Positions 53,525 to 62,106 of a stretch of DNA of 64,000 nt are shown here, one piece after another. The stretch is taken from positions 1 to 64,000 of the forward strand of contig SUYM01000007.1 in the NCBI GenBank assembly GCA_015060455.1, given 5' to 3'. Position numbers and translations under genes: made by a program. Numbering within the stretch: the first letter of the stretch is position 1; each line of letters begins with the position of its first letter. Source of the DNA: Bacteroidales bacterium (GTDB lineage: Bacteria; Bacteroidota; Bacteroidia; Bacteroidales; UBA932). The notes beneath the pieces were generated by a model. The model made no database searches. It saw only the letters and a list, made by a program, of their open reading frames with translations, and had not been told where the DNA came from.

Positions 53525-55312
53525 CTAATCAAGTTTCAAGACCGCCATGAAGGCACTCTGCGGAACCTCGACTGTACCGATCTGGCGCATACGCTTCTTT
53601 CCCTGCTTCTGCTTCTCCAGAAGCTTTCTCTTACGCGAGATATCACCGCCGTAACACTTCGCGGTTACATCCTTGCGGACAGCCTTGACGGTCTCACGGG
53701 CGATGATCTTCGCACCTACAGCCGCCTGTATGGCAATATCGAACTGCTGACGAGGAATGAGTTCCTTGAGTTTCTCACACATCTTGCGCCCGAAGTCGTA
53801 TGCATGGTCTGCATGGATAAGGCTCGAGAGGGCATCTGCAGGATCACCATTAAGGAGAATGTCCAGTTTTACAAGTTTCGCCTCCTTGAATCCGATCACA
53901 TGGTAGTCAAACGATGCATATCCCTTCGAAATGGACTTGAGTTTGTCATAGAAATCGAATACAATCTCAGACAGAGGCATTTCATACGTCAGTTCCAGGC
54001 GGTCCGCAGTAAGATAATGCTGGTTGATGAGAACTCCCCTCTTGTCAAGACAGAGTTTCATTATAGGACCGTAGTAATCCGATCTCGAAATGACCTGGGC
54101 ACGTATATATGGTTCTTCAATATGGTCAATAAGAGTTGCTGCAGGCAGACCTGACGGGTTATGCACATCAAGACATTCGCCTTGAGTGGTATAGACCTTA
54201 TAAGAAACGTTTGGAACAGTCGTGATTACGTCCATATTAAACTCACGGTACAGACGCTCCTGCACTATCTCCAGATGAAGAAGACCGAGGAAGCCGCAAC
54301 GGAATCCGAATCCAAGGGCAAGCGAAGACTCCGGCTCGAACACAAGAGACGCGTCGTTAAGCTGGAATTTCTCCAAAGACGCCCTGAGTTCCTCATATTG
54401 GTCAGTCTCGACAGGATACATACCCGCAAAGACCATAGGCTTCACCTCCTCGAATCCTGCAATAGCCTCCTTACATGGATTGTTCACATGGGTTATGGTA
54501 TCTCCCACTTTCACCTCCACCGCGCTCTTGATACCGGAAATTATATATCCCACACTTCCGCACGGGATCTCCTTGCGCGGGTGCATCTTCATCTTCAGTA
54601 CTCCGATCTCGTCCGCATCGTATTCCTTGCCTGTGCTGACGAACTTGACCTTATCGCCCGGCTTGATGGAACCGTTCACCACCTTGAAATACGCTATGAT
54701 TCCTCTAAACGAATTGAACACCGAGTCGAAGATAAGGGCCTGAAGCGGAGCATCCGGATCTCCCGCAGGCGCTGGAATCCGCTCGACAATGGCATCCAAC
54801 ACCTCTTTCACTCCTTGTCCCGTCTTTCCGGACGCAAGCAGCACCTCCTCCGGCTTACATCCGAGAAGATCCACCACCTGGTCTGTCACGACGTCAACCA
54901 TCGCAGAATCCACATCAATCTTGTTGAGCACAGGGATGATTTCAAGATCGTGTTCAATGGCAAGATACAGATTGGATATGGTCTGTGCCTGAATACCCTG
55001 CGTGGCATCGACAACCAGAAGAGCGCCCTCGCACGAGGCGATTGCACGCGACACCTCATAGGAAAAGTCAACGTGACCCGGAGTGTCGATCAGATTGAGA
55101 GTATATTGCTCACCATTATATACATAGTCCATCTGGATAGCATGGCTCTTGATGGTTATACCCTTCTCCTTCTCAAGGTCCATGGAGTCCAGAACCTGGT
55201 TCTCCATGTCACGCGCCGTGAGAGTGTTGGTTATCTCCAGCATCCTGTCCGCCAGGGTACTCTTGCCATGGTCGATATGGGCTATGATACAGAAATTTCT
55301 TGTCTTCTTCAT
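53525..55312 (-). CDS. lepA: Elongation factor 4 (LepA)
   Basis: A 595-residue ribosome-associated GTPase affecting translocation and initiation. The G-domain motifs are [21 protein letters not shown] and NKIDV, with the switch I region at KEKGITIKS. The LepA-specific C-terminus contains [25 protein letters not shown]. The length is normal. A -7 box (TATCTTTG) lies at 55333-55340. Confidence 0.97.
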   Translation of the reverse strand: MKKTRNFCIIAHIDHGKSTLADRMLEITNTLTARDMENQVLDSMDLEKEKGITIKSHAIQMDYVYNGEQYTLNLIDTPGHVDFSYEVSRAIASCEGALLVVDATQGIQAQTISNLYLAIEHDLEIIPVLNKIDVDSAMVDVVTDQVVDLLGCKPEEVLLASGKTGQGVKEVLDAIVERIPAPAGDPDAPLQALIFDSVFNSFRGIIAYFKVVNGSIKPGDKVKFVSTGKEYDADEIGVLKMKMHPRKEIPCGSVGYIISGIKSAVEVKVGDTITHVNNPCKEAIAGFEEVKPMVFAGMYPVETDQYEELRASLEKFQLNDASLVFEPESSLALGFGFRCGFLGLLHLEIVQERLYREFNMDVITTVPNVSYKVYTTQGECLDVHNPSGLPAATLIDHIEEPYIRAQVISRSDYYGPIMKLCLDKRGVLINQHYLTADRLELTYEMPLSEIVFDFYDKLKSISKGYASFDYHVIGFKEAKLVKLDILLNGDPADALSSLIHADHAYDFGRKMCEKLKELIPRQQFDIAIQAAVGAKIIARETVKAVRKDVTAKCYGGDISRKRKLLEKQKQGKKRMRQIGTVEVPQSAFMAVLKLD

Positions 55313-55332
55313 TGTGTCAACGATAAATCACG

Positions 55333-55340
55333 CAAAGATA
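55333..55340 (-). promoter_or_regulatory. -7 box (TATCTTTG) of lepA
   Basis: Reads TATCTTTG on the minus strand, 20 bases before the lepA start and 12 bases from the divergent sigma-factor box. Confidence 0.55.
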
Positions 55341-55352
55341 ATTGATTTTTTC

Positions 55353-55360
55353 TATATTTG
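55353..55360 (+). promoter_or_regulatory. -7 box (TATATTTG) of the sigma-factor operon
   Basis: An exact TAnnTTTG match 38 bases before the sigma-factor ATG, so the gene can be read by the housekeeping sigma factor. Confidence 0.55.
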
Positions 55361-55398
55361 CTTAAACCACAAGCCCCCTTCATCCATCTAATACGGCG

Positions 55399-55944
55399 AT
55401 GACAGACAGAGAAATCATAACCCTGCAAAGATCAGGCGAATACGAACAGGCGTTCAACGCCATCGTCGACTCCTATTCGGAGCGTCTTTACTGGCATGTA
55501 AGGCGGTTTCTCGGAAGTCATGACGACACGAATGACCTCCTTCAGGACATATTCCTGAAAATATGGAAGGGACTGCCGTCATTCAGGGGAGATTCGCAGA
55601 TATTTACTTGGATTTACAGGATCGCGACCAATGAGGCGCTGACATATCTGAACAGAAAGGGCAGCAAGGCAGGGCTGGATGTGGAAATCGCAGACGCGCT
55701 CAAGGGCGACAAGATTGATGAGGACCCATGGTTCAACGGCGACTCCTTGCAACGGGAACTGCATAAAGCCGTCCGAAGCCTTCCGGAAAAGCAGCAGCTG
55801 GTGTTCAACCTTAGATATTTTGATGAGATGAAATATGAAGACATGTCGCAGGTCACCGGTACCTCGGTCGGAGCATTGAAAGCCTCTTACCACCATGCAT
55901 ATAACAAAATAAAAGAAAGGCTCGAGAAGATATTCATTCATTAA
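55399..55944 (+). CDS. ECF-type RNA polymerase sigma factor
   Basis: A 181-residue sigma-70 factor. Region 2 spans residues 20-90 (LQDIFLKIWKGLPSFRGDSQ, FTWIYRIATNEALTYL). Region 4 spans about 125-178 (LPEKQQLVFNLRYFDEMKYE, GTSVGALKASYHHAYNKIKE). It is followed by a membrane protein with anti-sigma layout and a Spy-like protein, a combination often used for envelope stress. The genes are separated by 161 bases filled with tandem repeats. Confidence 0.92.
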   Translation: MTDREIITLQRSGEYEQAFNAIVDSYSERLYWHVRRFLGSHDDTNDLLQDIFLKIWKGLPSFRGDSQIFTWIYRIATNEALTYLNRKGSKAGLDVEIADALKGDKIDEDPWFNGDSLQRELHKAVRSLPEKQQLVFNLRYFDEMKYEDMSQVTGTSVGALKASYHHAYNKIKERLEKIFIH

Positions 55945-55993
55945 ACCATATAGCCATCGACCCGTCTAAAGCCTGTGATTCTGAGTGAATCAT

Positions 55994-56092
55994 CCACTGT
56001 CATCCTGAGCGAACGAAGCACCCACTGTCATCCTGAGCGAGTGAAGCACCCACTGTCATCCTGAGCGAGCGAAGCGAGTCGAAGGATCTGTA
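55994..56092. repeat. Three 28-bp tandem copies of the TCATCCTGAGCG repeat
   Basis: Copies begin at 55994, 56022 and 56050 with the unit CCACTGTCATCCTGAGCGA plus GAAGCAC-like ends. The last carries the full GCGAAGCGAGTCGAAGGATCT tail. They fill the gap between the sigma factor and the putative anti-sigma gene. Confidence 0.85.
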
Positions 56093-56105
56093 AAACAAAG
56101 AATAT

Positions 56106-56507
56106 ATGAAAGATATACTACAAGATAACAATCTAAGGCAAATGCCCTACAGCACCCCAGACGGCTATTTCGAAGGCCTTAAGGCGGGACTGAAGATGAT
56201 TCCGGTCCGTGAGAAGACAACCCCTTGGAGAAGATACGCAGGCATCGCTGCAGCAGCGGCCATCCTGCTGACTGCAGGCGGATTCATAGCCGGAAGGCTG
56301 AGCGGAAGAGCGGAATTCTCTGAAGAAGACTACATAGTGTTTTCCGATGAAATGACCAATACCATCTATCAGGAAAGTTACACGGATCAATACGCCACAG
56401 TTCAAGATCTGACGGAAGACGACCTCATCGAATACCTTATATATACAGGCGTTGAAATCGAAGAAATCGAAGAAATTGAAGAAATCGAAGAAATTGAAGA
56501 AATTTAA
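56106..56507 (+). CDS. Probable anti-sigma membrane protein with EIE repeats
   Basis: A 133-residue protein. The cytoplasmic N-terminal 40 residues (LRQMPYSTPDGYFEGLKAGL) resemble short Bacteroidota proteins encoded after sigma factors. One membrane segment follows (YAGIAAAAAILLTAGGFIAG, about 44-63), then an acidic periplasmic part. The C-terminus is a run of five and two-thirds GluIleGlu units from a 9-bp repeat. The anti-sigma role is inferred from position and topology only. Confidence 0.6.
   Translation: MKDILQDNNLRQMPYSTPDGYFEGLKAGLKMIPVREKTTPWRRYAGIAAAAAILLTAGGFIAGRLSGRAEFSEEDYIVFSDEMTNTIYQESYTDQYATVQDLTEDDLIEYLIYTGVEIEEIEEIEEIEEIEEI
56454..56504 (+). repeat. 9-bp in-frame minisatellite (GAAATYGAA)
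   Basis: Five and two-thirds copies of GAAATYGAA directly before the stop codon. Because the unit is 9 bp, slippage would change the number of EIE triplets without shifting the frame. Confidence 0.9.
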
Positions 56508-56518
56508 ACACTATCATC

Positions 56519-57064
56519 ATGAAAAATTTCACACTTATCGCAATTCTCGCACTGCTCTCATTCTCAAACATTCAGGCACAGCCGAAACAGAAATGTAACT
56601 GGCAGGAAAAGATGATGAGCGAAAAGATCGCTTTCATCACAATGGAGCTCCAGCTCACCCCTGAAGAGGCACAGGTCTTCTGGCCGGTCTATAACCAGAT
56701 CGCAAAAGAAAAGTTCGAAATGCAGAAACAGGTCAAGACCGCATACGCATCCCTTAAAAAGGCTTTGGCAGAAGGAACTGCTTCCGACAAGGAAATCAAC
56801 GCCATACTTGACGACTACCTCGCAGCAAAGCAGGCCAACAAGGAAGTCGGAAAAGACGACGCAGACCGATACCGCAAAGTACTTCCTGCCAAGAAAGTCG
56901 CTAAACTGTATGTTGCCGAGGAAAACTTCCGCCGCCACCACATCCGCAACTTCAAAGGCGGACACAAGGGCCCTGGCACAGCAGGTCAATCGGCACAGGG
57001 CGGCAATGGATCCGGCCGTCCGGCACAGGGCCAGGGTGGCGGAAAACCGGGAGCGAGGAAATAG
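56519..57064 (+). CDS. Spy/CpxP-like periplasmic protein
   Basis: A 181-residue exported protein (signal peptide ending NIQA) with a helical LTxxQ-like core (MELQLTPEEAQVFWPVYNQI) and a Gly/Gln-rich basic tail. Such proteins act as periplasmic chaperones or stress sensors and in Bacteroidota follow sigma/anti-sigma pairs. It lies 11 bases after the putative anti-sigma gene. Confidence 0.72.
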   Translation: MKNFTLIAILALLSFSNIQAQPKQKCNWQEKMMSEKIAFITMELQLTPEEAQVFWPVYNQIAKEKFEMQKQVKTAYASLKKALAEGTASDKEINAILDDYLAAKQANKEVGKDDADRYRKVLPAKKVAKLYVAEENFRRHHIRNFKGGHKGPGTAGQSAQGGNGSGRPAQGQGGGKPGARK

Positions 57065-57116
57065 CCCGTTAAGGAGTGGCCCTTGGAGGCCCAACTGCAC
57101 AGTGGGTGTAAGTACA

Positions 57117-58253
57117 TTAATACTTCCGTGCAATCCACATCTGAAGAAAGCGGTCGGATACGGAGTACACCTTTGTCCTGCCTTCTACATGATAAGTGAT
57201 CATCTGAAGTCTCAAAAGATGCCGTATGGCATTCTGCACCGAACTTGGGGATTGGAGCGAATGCCGCTTGACAAAAGAAACAGAAGTCACTTCAGATGCC
57301 TTTACATCTTTGGCTATTGCAATCAGGGTCTCTTTCTGGACATAATTCAACAAGGACAACTGTGTCAGGAATGAATGCTCTTTGTCCTGAAGGATATCAC
57401 TGACCGTATCGTCCATCAGTTCCTCTGATATCTCTACATCCGGTTCATTATAGGCAAAAGCATTATGTAATGTCTGATGAACATAATATGTATGGCCCTC
57501 AAAAAGGTCATACACATACTCTGCTGCATTCCGGGATATTATCCGGCCATTTCTCGCAAACATATCATCAATAAAATCGACATATATCTCTCTATCAATC
57601 TTGTCAAGGAACATCTGCTCCACACTATTGTAGAAGGGCTTCGCCGGGGAATTGAACATATTCTCAAGCGTATGTCTGTCACTTCCGGCAAATATGAACA
57701 CGCAATTGCTCATCCTCTGTATGTAAGTCCGGAGCAAAGCCTCTGTATTATCTTCCGGATATTTTCCAATCTGCTGAAACTCATCTATCGTACATACGCA
57801 GGGTTTATCTGTATTTTCCAGATAACTGAAGATTTCCGACAATGTAAGTTCGGGTGAACGTATATCACCAAGCCTCACATCAAAAACAGGCAATCCAGTC
57901 ATCGGATCATAGCCAAAACTGCCGGTCAGCGACTTTAATACAGATATGAATACATCCAACGCTTGCCTGCCCTTGGGAACCAACTGTGTATAAATCTCTT
58001 TACTCAACAGCAAGATGAACTCGTGAAGGCTTGTTGTGGAATAGATGTCCACATAAAAAGTATGATAGTTCTCAGATATTTCATTCTGATTATACACATG
58101 ACGTATCAACTGTGTCTTGCCCATACGCCTCGGGGAAGTCAGCAGCATATTGGTCTGATTTCCAACACATTTAATCAGTCTGGCCGTCTCATGTACCCTG
58201 TCACAGAAATACTCGTCCGAGATAATTCCGCTTATGATAAAAGGATTCTTCAT
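57117..58253 (-). CDS. AAA ATPase of the archaeal-type (PF01637-like) group
   Basis: A 378-residue STAND-like ATPase. The Walker A is SPRRMGKTQLIRHV (about residue 40), the Walker B is CVCTIDEFQQIGK, and a sensor is FIFAGSDRHTLENMF. A C-terminal winged-helix part follows (SPSSVQNAIRHLLRLQMI, ending VSDRFLQMWIARKY). Many copies occur in Bacteroidales genomes; the role is unknown. It stands alone on the minus strand. Confidence 0.85.
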   Translation of the reverse strand: MKNPFIISGIISDEYFCDRVHETARLIKCVGNQTNMLLTSPRRMGKTQLIRHVYNQNEISENYHTFYVDIYSTTSLHEFILLLSKEIYTQLVPKGRQALDVFISVLKSLTGSFGYDPMTGLPVFDVRLGDIRSPELTLSEIFSYLENTDKPCVCTIDEFQQIGKYPEDNTEALLRTYIQRMSNCVFIFAGSDRHTLENMFNSPAKPFYNSVEQMFLDKIDREIYVDFIDDMFARNGRIISRNAAEYVYDLFEGHTYYVHQTLHNAFAYNEPDVEISEELMDDTVSDILQDKEHSFLTQLSLLNYVQKETLIAIAKDVKASEVTSVSFVKRHSLQSPSSVQNAIRHLLRLQMITYHVEGRTKVYSVSDRFLQMWIARKY

Positions 58254-58451
58254 ATCTGGATTCTTTTGAGCAAATATAATTATAAGATTTTAATTATACA
58301 AATCGTATAATAATTTTACCGTAACGACACCAGTACCGAGTCCAGCACTGCGGACTCGCATCATAACCCCAAAAGTCAAAACCGACATTTCGGACAATTT
58401 TCATGAAACTGGGAAGCGTTTATCAATAAAAGTATAAACAAGCAGGGAACC

Positions 58452-59327
58452 TCATGCGAAGAGGTAGAATTCACGTGTGAGGTCCAGATATTCCTTGGTG
58501 TATTCCCCTCCTTTCTGGATTGTGAGCATCGAGTCTGTCGGTCTGTCGGTCCGCTGACGGGAAAATTCTGCAATTATGCGGCTCGGGGCCTTGCGGGGAA
58601 CCGTGCGGATGCGGGTTATCTTATGCTGATGCAGGCCACACATGCGGGCATGGCGGGTCAGGTCATGCTCGGTGTCAGCAGGGAGGACCATGGCCACGCG
58701 GCCTGTGGAGGTAAGATGGTCTGCCGCGAAGTCGAGGATTTCCCTGTAGGAGAGCCCTGTAGAGGTGTGCCGGGCATTGTTTCTTCTTTCTTCCGGGGCC
58801 TGAAGGGAGCCGTCGAAATAAGGCGGATTGGAAAATATCAGGTCAAAGCGGTCTTCCGGCAACAAGGCCGCTGCATACTCTTCCAACGACTTGTTGAACG
58901 CGTGCAGCATATCAGCCCAAGGGGAGGCCTGGAAATTCTGCCCTGCCTCGGTCGCAGAAGGCTCATCGATATCTATGGCATATACCCTGATATCCGTGGC
59001 GTGGTTCATATCATCTTGAAAGCCATCTATACCATTCTGTAATCCGTTTCTGTCATCCTGAGCAACTCTTCTGTCATCCTGAGCATTGCCTTTGTCATCC
59101 TGAGCGTTGCCTTTGTCATCCTGAGCGTCAGCGAAGGATCTGAGCCGCTGTGCCGCCATGAGTGCTATGGTACCTGTGCCTGTACCGATATCAAGAAGCC
59201 TGCAATCCTGTGGAGTTATGGTCATAAGGGCGCCGAGCAGCACGCCGTCGGTGTTCACCTTCATGGCGCTGCGCTCATTGACGACGCAGAATTGCTTGAA
59301 ACGGAATATTTGTCGGGGCTTTTCCAA
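58452..59327 (-). CDS. tRNA1(Val) (adenine-37-N6)-methyltransferase-like, with in-frame repeat insert
   Basis: A TrmN6/YfiC-type methyltransferase. The start region FRFKQFCVVNERSAMKVNTDG, the SAM motif DIGTGTGTIALMAAQ and the catalytic IFSNPPYFDG are all present. Between the SAM motif and the next strand (IRVYAIDIDE) lie about 45 extra residues made of AQDDKGN-like heptads. They come from a 21-bp tandem repeat at 59049-59141. The start is TTG at 59327; an ATG at 59435 would add 36 unusual residues. Whether the insert leaves the enzyme active is open. Confidence 0.75.
   Translation of the reverse strand: MEKPRQIFRFKQFCVVNERSAMKVNTDGVLLGALMTITPQDCRLLDIGTGTGTIALMAAQRLRSFADAQDDKGNAQDDKGNAQDDRRVAQDDRNGLQNGIDGFQDDMNHATDIRVYAIDIDEPSATEAGQNFQASPWADMLHAFNKSLEEYAAALLPEDRFDLIFSNPPYFDGSLQAPEERRNNARHTSTGLSYREILDFAADHLTSTGRVAMVLPADTEHDLTRHARMCGLHQHKITRIRTVPRKAPSRIIAEFSRQRTDRPTDSMLTIQKGGEYTKEYLDLTREFYLFA
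59049..59141. repeat. Four 21-bp tandem repeats inside the trmN6-like gene
   Basis: Units begin at 59049, 59070, 59091 and 59112, each with TNTGTCATCCTGAGC. The last ends with the GCGAAGGATCT tail of the dispersed family. The period of 21 keeps the reading frame and encodes AQDDxxx heptads on the minus strand. Confidence 0.9.
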
Positions 59328-59452
59328 AACACACAAATTGAAGGTGAAACATAAAAAACTATCACTCAGTGCTTTACCACATTCAGGGTGGGGCAAAACG
59401 ACCCACCTTCGAATAAGGAATTTGCTGTATATCAATACGTTACATTACACCC

Positions 59453-60103
59453 TCACACAAATTGTCCATCCACCATATACATAGACCTGTCGCACATTTT
59501 TGCAAGGTCAGGGTCGTGCGTCACGATGACTATGGTCTGGCCGTACTTGTCCCGGAGTTCAAAGAACAGATTATGCAGGTCCTCCTTAGTCCTGGAGTCA
59601 AGATTGCCGGAAGGCTCATCTGCAAAAAGGACTGCCGGGCTGTTGATAAGGGCGCGTGCAATGGCGACTCTCTGCTGTTCTCCGCCTGAGAGTTCCGATG
59701 GCTTATGCGTAAGGCGGTCAGACAGTCCTAAGTCGAAGAGGAGTTGCGCGGCATGCTGCTCTGCATCCTTGCGGGAGCGCCCTGCGATGAAAGCCGGAAT
59801 CATCACATTCTCGATTGCAGTGAACTCCGGAAGAAGATGATGGAACTGGAAGACGAAGCCGATACGCAGATTCCTGAACCGGGCGAGTTTGTCGCCTTTG
59901 AGTTTCAGGACATCCACCCCGTCGATCAGAAGCGATCCTGAATCCGGGGTCGAGAGCGTACCGAGAATCTGCAACAAAGTGGATTTACCCGCTCCGGAAG
60001 CGCCCATTATGGACACCACCTCCGATTTCGACACACTGAAATCCAAACCCTTGAGCACTTTGAGTGTCCCGAACGACTTTTCTATACCTTTTGCCTGTAT
60101 CAT
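59453..60103 (-). CDS. ABC transporter ATP-binding protein, LolD/MacB type
   Basis: A 216-residue ATPase. The Walker A is [14 protein letters not shown], the Q-loop is [12 protein letters not shown], the signature is [15 protein letters not shown] and the Walker B is VLFADEPSG, with the LolD-family DEPSGNLDS. LolD powers lipoprotein release from the inner membrane; MacB/FtsE-like roles are possible. No permease gene is adjacent, as is common for this gene in Bacteroidota. Confidence 0.85.
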   Translation of the reverse strand: MIQAKGIEKSFGTLKVLKGLDFSVSKSEVVSIMGASGAGKSTLLQILGTLSTPDSGSLLIDGVDVLKLKGDKLARFRNLRIGFVFQFHHLLPEFTAIENVMIPAFIAGRSRKDAEQHAAQLLFDLGLSDRLTHKPSELSGGEQQRVAIARALINSPAVLFADEPSGNLDSRTKEDLHNLFFELRDKYGQTIVIVTHDPDLAKMCDRSMYMVDGQFV

Positions 60104-60122
60104 ATATTCATATTTTGGATAA

Positions 60123-60210
60123 CTCCGTCCGCATTCTGGGCGATTTTACGGATGGAGCAGCACTTTTACCGCCTTCCGTCCGTAATTTAGCCTGTTTTGC
60201 GGATGCGCTG
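60123..60210. repeat. REP cluster D, inverted pair
   Basis: Unit one (60123-60157) has CTCCGTCCGC and TTACGGATGGAG. Unit two (60175-60210) is the same repeat in the opposite orientation. This head-to-head arrangement matches the layout of mobile REP doublets (REPINs), unlike the direct clusters A-C. It lies between the lolD-like gene and tRNA-Pro. Confidence 0.8.
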
Positions 60211-60244
60211 CGCCAGATAATGCAACCGGGCATCAAAGATATAC

Positions 60245-60276
60245 AAAAAAAAGCAACTACCATCAGATAGTTGCCT
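60245..60276 (-). terminator. tRNA-Pro terminator
   Basis: On the minus strand GCAACTA pairs with TAGTTGC and is followed by eight U. It begins about 6 bases after the tRNA-Pro 3' end. Confidence 0.8.
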
Positions 60277-60280
60277 TTTG

Positions 60281-60354
60281 TCGGGGTACTGTGACTCGAA
60301 CACAGGACCCTCTGGTCCCAAACCAGATGCGCTAGCCAACTGCGCCACACCCCG
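60281..60354 (-). tRNA. tRNA-Pro (anticodon TGG)
   Basis: Acceptor CGGGGTG/TACCCCG, D arm GCGC/GCGC, anticodon stem TCTGG/CCAGA around loop TTTGGGA, and T arm CTGTG/CACAG with TTCGAGT. Anticodon TGG reads proline codons. No CCA is encoded. Confidence 0.93.
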
Positions 60355-60458
60355 AGTTCCCTCAATTGGGACTGCAAATATACGGCGAAAAAATAAAAGT
60401 GCAAAACTTTTTTATAAAATTTTGCACTTTTATGGTTTCAGATTCCTCGACTTCGCTC

Positions 60459-60596
60459 GGAATGACAGAGAGAACACGCTCGTTATAACATCGTGAACAC
60501 GCCCGGAATGACAGAGAGAACACGCTCGTTATAACATCGTGAACACGCCCGGAATGACAGAGAGAACACGCTCGTTATGACATCGTGAACCCGCTC
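60459..60596. repeat. 46-bp tandem repeat, about three copies
   Basis: Units begin at 60459, 60505 and 60551. Each has GGAATGACAGAGAGAACACG, then CTCGTTATRACATCGTGAAC. The first two copies appear identical, and the third has a few changes. The family resembles the GACTTCGCTCGGAATGAC dispersed repeat that precedes it at 60447. The gap 60355-60699 holds no gene. Confidence 0.9.
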
Positions 60597-60699
60597 AAGA
60601 TGACATCTGGGAAACGCCATGCTGACAACCGGAAAATTGTCAGGACGACGACTTTACACCATCATTCCGAACAAATCAGAGTGAAGAATCGACTACAGA

Positions 60700-61686
60700 T
60701 CAGAGATTCGGATTAATAGCCTTCCACTCTTCTACCGGTGGGATGATGCCCAGGGAGATGATCTCGTCACGCATCTTCTGAAGATGTACGTAAGAAGCAT
60801 CCAGAGCAGCGATTTCCTCAGGAGTTCCTGTAACCTCACCATAGTGAACGCCTGTTGCGTCGATAACGGTAGGCATAGCCATGAGGACATTGTGATATTT
60901 CTCATTGTTCACATAGCAACCTGCAGGCCAGTGGAACTCAGGACCGCCCATAGCAGCCTGGATCATGAGAACTGACTGATATGATGGGCTCTGGAATGAT
61001 GAACGGCCGCGGAGTTTGATGATGTTCGAGCCACCCTGGATAGTTGCGTGCTTGATCTCAGCCCACTTGTCCTCAGGGATATTGTACTCTGACAACGGCT
61101 TGCCGTCAACTGTGATCTTTGATGCGAAAACAGCCATTGCCTCACCATGACCGCCGTAAGTGCGTGCGTTCTCCACCTTGTACTGTGGCACGCCGAGTTC
61201 CTTAGCGATTGCAGACTGAAGACGCGTAGAGTCGAGGGCTGCAAGTGAAGTCAACTGGCTTAGCTTGAGACCTGAGCGGATAAGTGCTGTAAGAGCAGTC
61301 ACGTCAGCAGGGTTGAAGATCACAACCACGTGGTTCACGTCAGGGCAATACTTCCTGATGTTGTCACCGAACTCGGCAGCAATCTGGCAGTTGCCTTTGA
61401 GAAGGTCCTCACGGGTCATACCCTCCTTACGAGGTGCTCCACCCGATGAAATGATGTACTTGGCACCTGTGAACGCCTCCTCAGGATCAGTTGTCCAAGT
61501 GATGTTGGCTCCCTCGAATGCGCAGTGGTAAAGTTCCTCTGCAACACCGTTCACACCAGGACCATAGATGTCATAAAGACAGATGTTTGGAGTGAGGCCG
61601 AGCATAAGAGCAGTCTGAGCCATGTTTGATCCGATAGCGCCACCGGCACCAACGATCACAAGTTTGTCATTTGTCAAAAATTCCAT
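60700..61686 (-). CDS. mdh: Malate dehydrogenase
   Basis: A 328-residue NAD-dependent LDH/MDH-superfamily enzyme for the oxaloacetate-malate step. The Rossmann motif VIVGAGGAIGSN is at about residue 10. The substrate-binding region has GGAPRKEGMTREDLLKGN, and IFNPADV and YGGHGEAMAVF follow, with the catalytic His in the latter. The start MEFLTNDKLV was chosen; a longer frame begins 33 codons upstream of the promoter-proximal ATG. It is of the Bacteroidetes type. Confidence 0.93.
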   Translation of the reverse strand: MEFLTNDKLVIVGAGGAIGSNMAQTALMLGLTPNICLYDIYGPGVNGVAEELYHCAFEGANITWTTDPEEAFTGAKYIISSGGAPRKEGMTREDLLKGNCQIAAEFGDNIRKYCPDVNHVVVIFNPADVTALTALIRSGLKLSQLTSLAALDSTRLQSAIAKELGVPQYKVENARTYGGHGEAMAVFASKITVDGKPLSEYNIPEDKWAEIKHATIQGGSNIIKLRGRSSFQSPSYQSVLMIQAAMGGPEFHWPAGCYVNNEKYHNVLMAMPTVIDATGVHYGEVTGTPEEIAALDASYVHLQKMRDEIISLGIIPPVEEWKAINPNL

Positions 61687-61725
61687 AATTCTAATATAAT
61701 ATTTATACTTGATTCCAAAATCACG

Positions 61726-61755
61726 CAAATATAATGATTTCTTCCGATTTGCCAA
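61726..61755 (-). promoter_or_regulatory. mdh promoter, TTG-N19-TATATTTG
   Basis: On the minus strand TTG (61755-61753) and TATATTTG (61733-61726) are 19 bases apart. The mdh ATG lies 39 bases downstream, which confirms the shorter start. Confidence 0.65.
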
Positions 61756-61834
61756 TATGATACCGGAGTGATACATATAGAACATCAGATGAAACGCTGA
61801 ACATCAAAAATTTTTCAGATACAAAAACATTTGC

Positions 61835-61842
61835 TATCTTTG
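61835..61842 (+). promoter_or_regulatory. -7 box (TATCTTTG) of the ncRNA
   Basis: An exact TAnnTTTG match placed to start transcription at about 61847, just before the structured RNA. Confidence 0.55.
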
Positions 61843-61846
61843 CGGC

Positions 61847-62080
61847 TGAAATTTAATGAGATAAGACAAGTGGAACCTCCCAGTCCTATATTAAAAAACC
61901 AGAAACTCTCTGCGGATCAGACCTCTGACGATCCGTTGTCCCGCGATATTTATATGATTATGGGTGAAACTTCTGACGATGGTCAGGAGGGTTTTTATGT
62001 GTGTGCATGGTCTGCGCGCACTGGTTTGACGTATATAGGAACGCCGGGCAACATGATATCATAAGACTGCCGGGAGACCT
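61847..62080 (+). ncRNA. Rod-like structured RNA, probable 6S RNA
   Basis: The two halves pair in nested order: CTCCC (61877) with GGGAG (62072), TCCTATAT (61884-61891) with ATATAGGA (62033-62040), AAACCAG (61896-61902) with CTGGTTT (62021-62027), TGCG with CGCA (62017), and CAGACC (61918) with GGTCTG (62009). Unpaired bulges separate the helices. This long hairpin with internal loops, its size of about 230 bases and its own promoter fit 6S RNA, which binds housekeeping RNA polymerase. A 77-codon frame across it has no protein-like features. Both ends are approximate. Confidence 0.6.
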
Positions 62081-62106
62081 GAACAGAAAAGAGATTAGAC
62101 TGATAT

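Noticed and set aside
53445..54154. Plus-strand frames opposite lepA and other long antisense frames (for example opposite the RND and HTCS genes)
   Set aside because: They lie fully antisense to genes with strong family signatures and show no motifs of their own.
60459..60596. Possible CRISPR array
   Set aside because: The copies are contiguous without unique spacers, and no cas genes are in the window.
61831..62064. 77-codon ORF upstream of the phosphopantetheinyl transferase
   Set aside because: It has no recognisable protein features, and the sequence shows nested complementarity best explained by a structured RNA.
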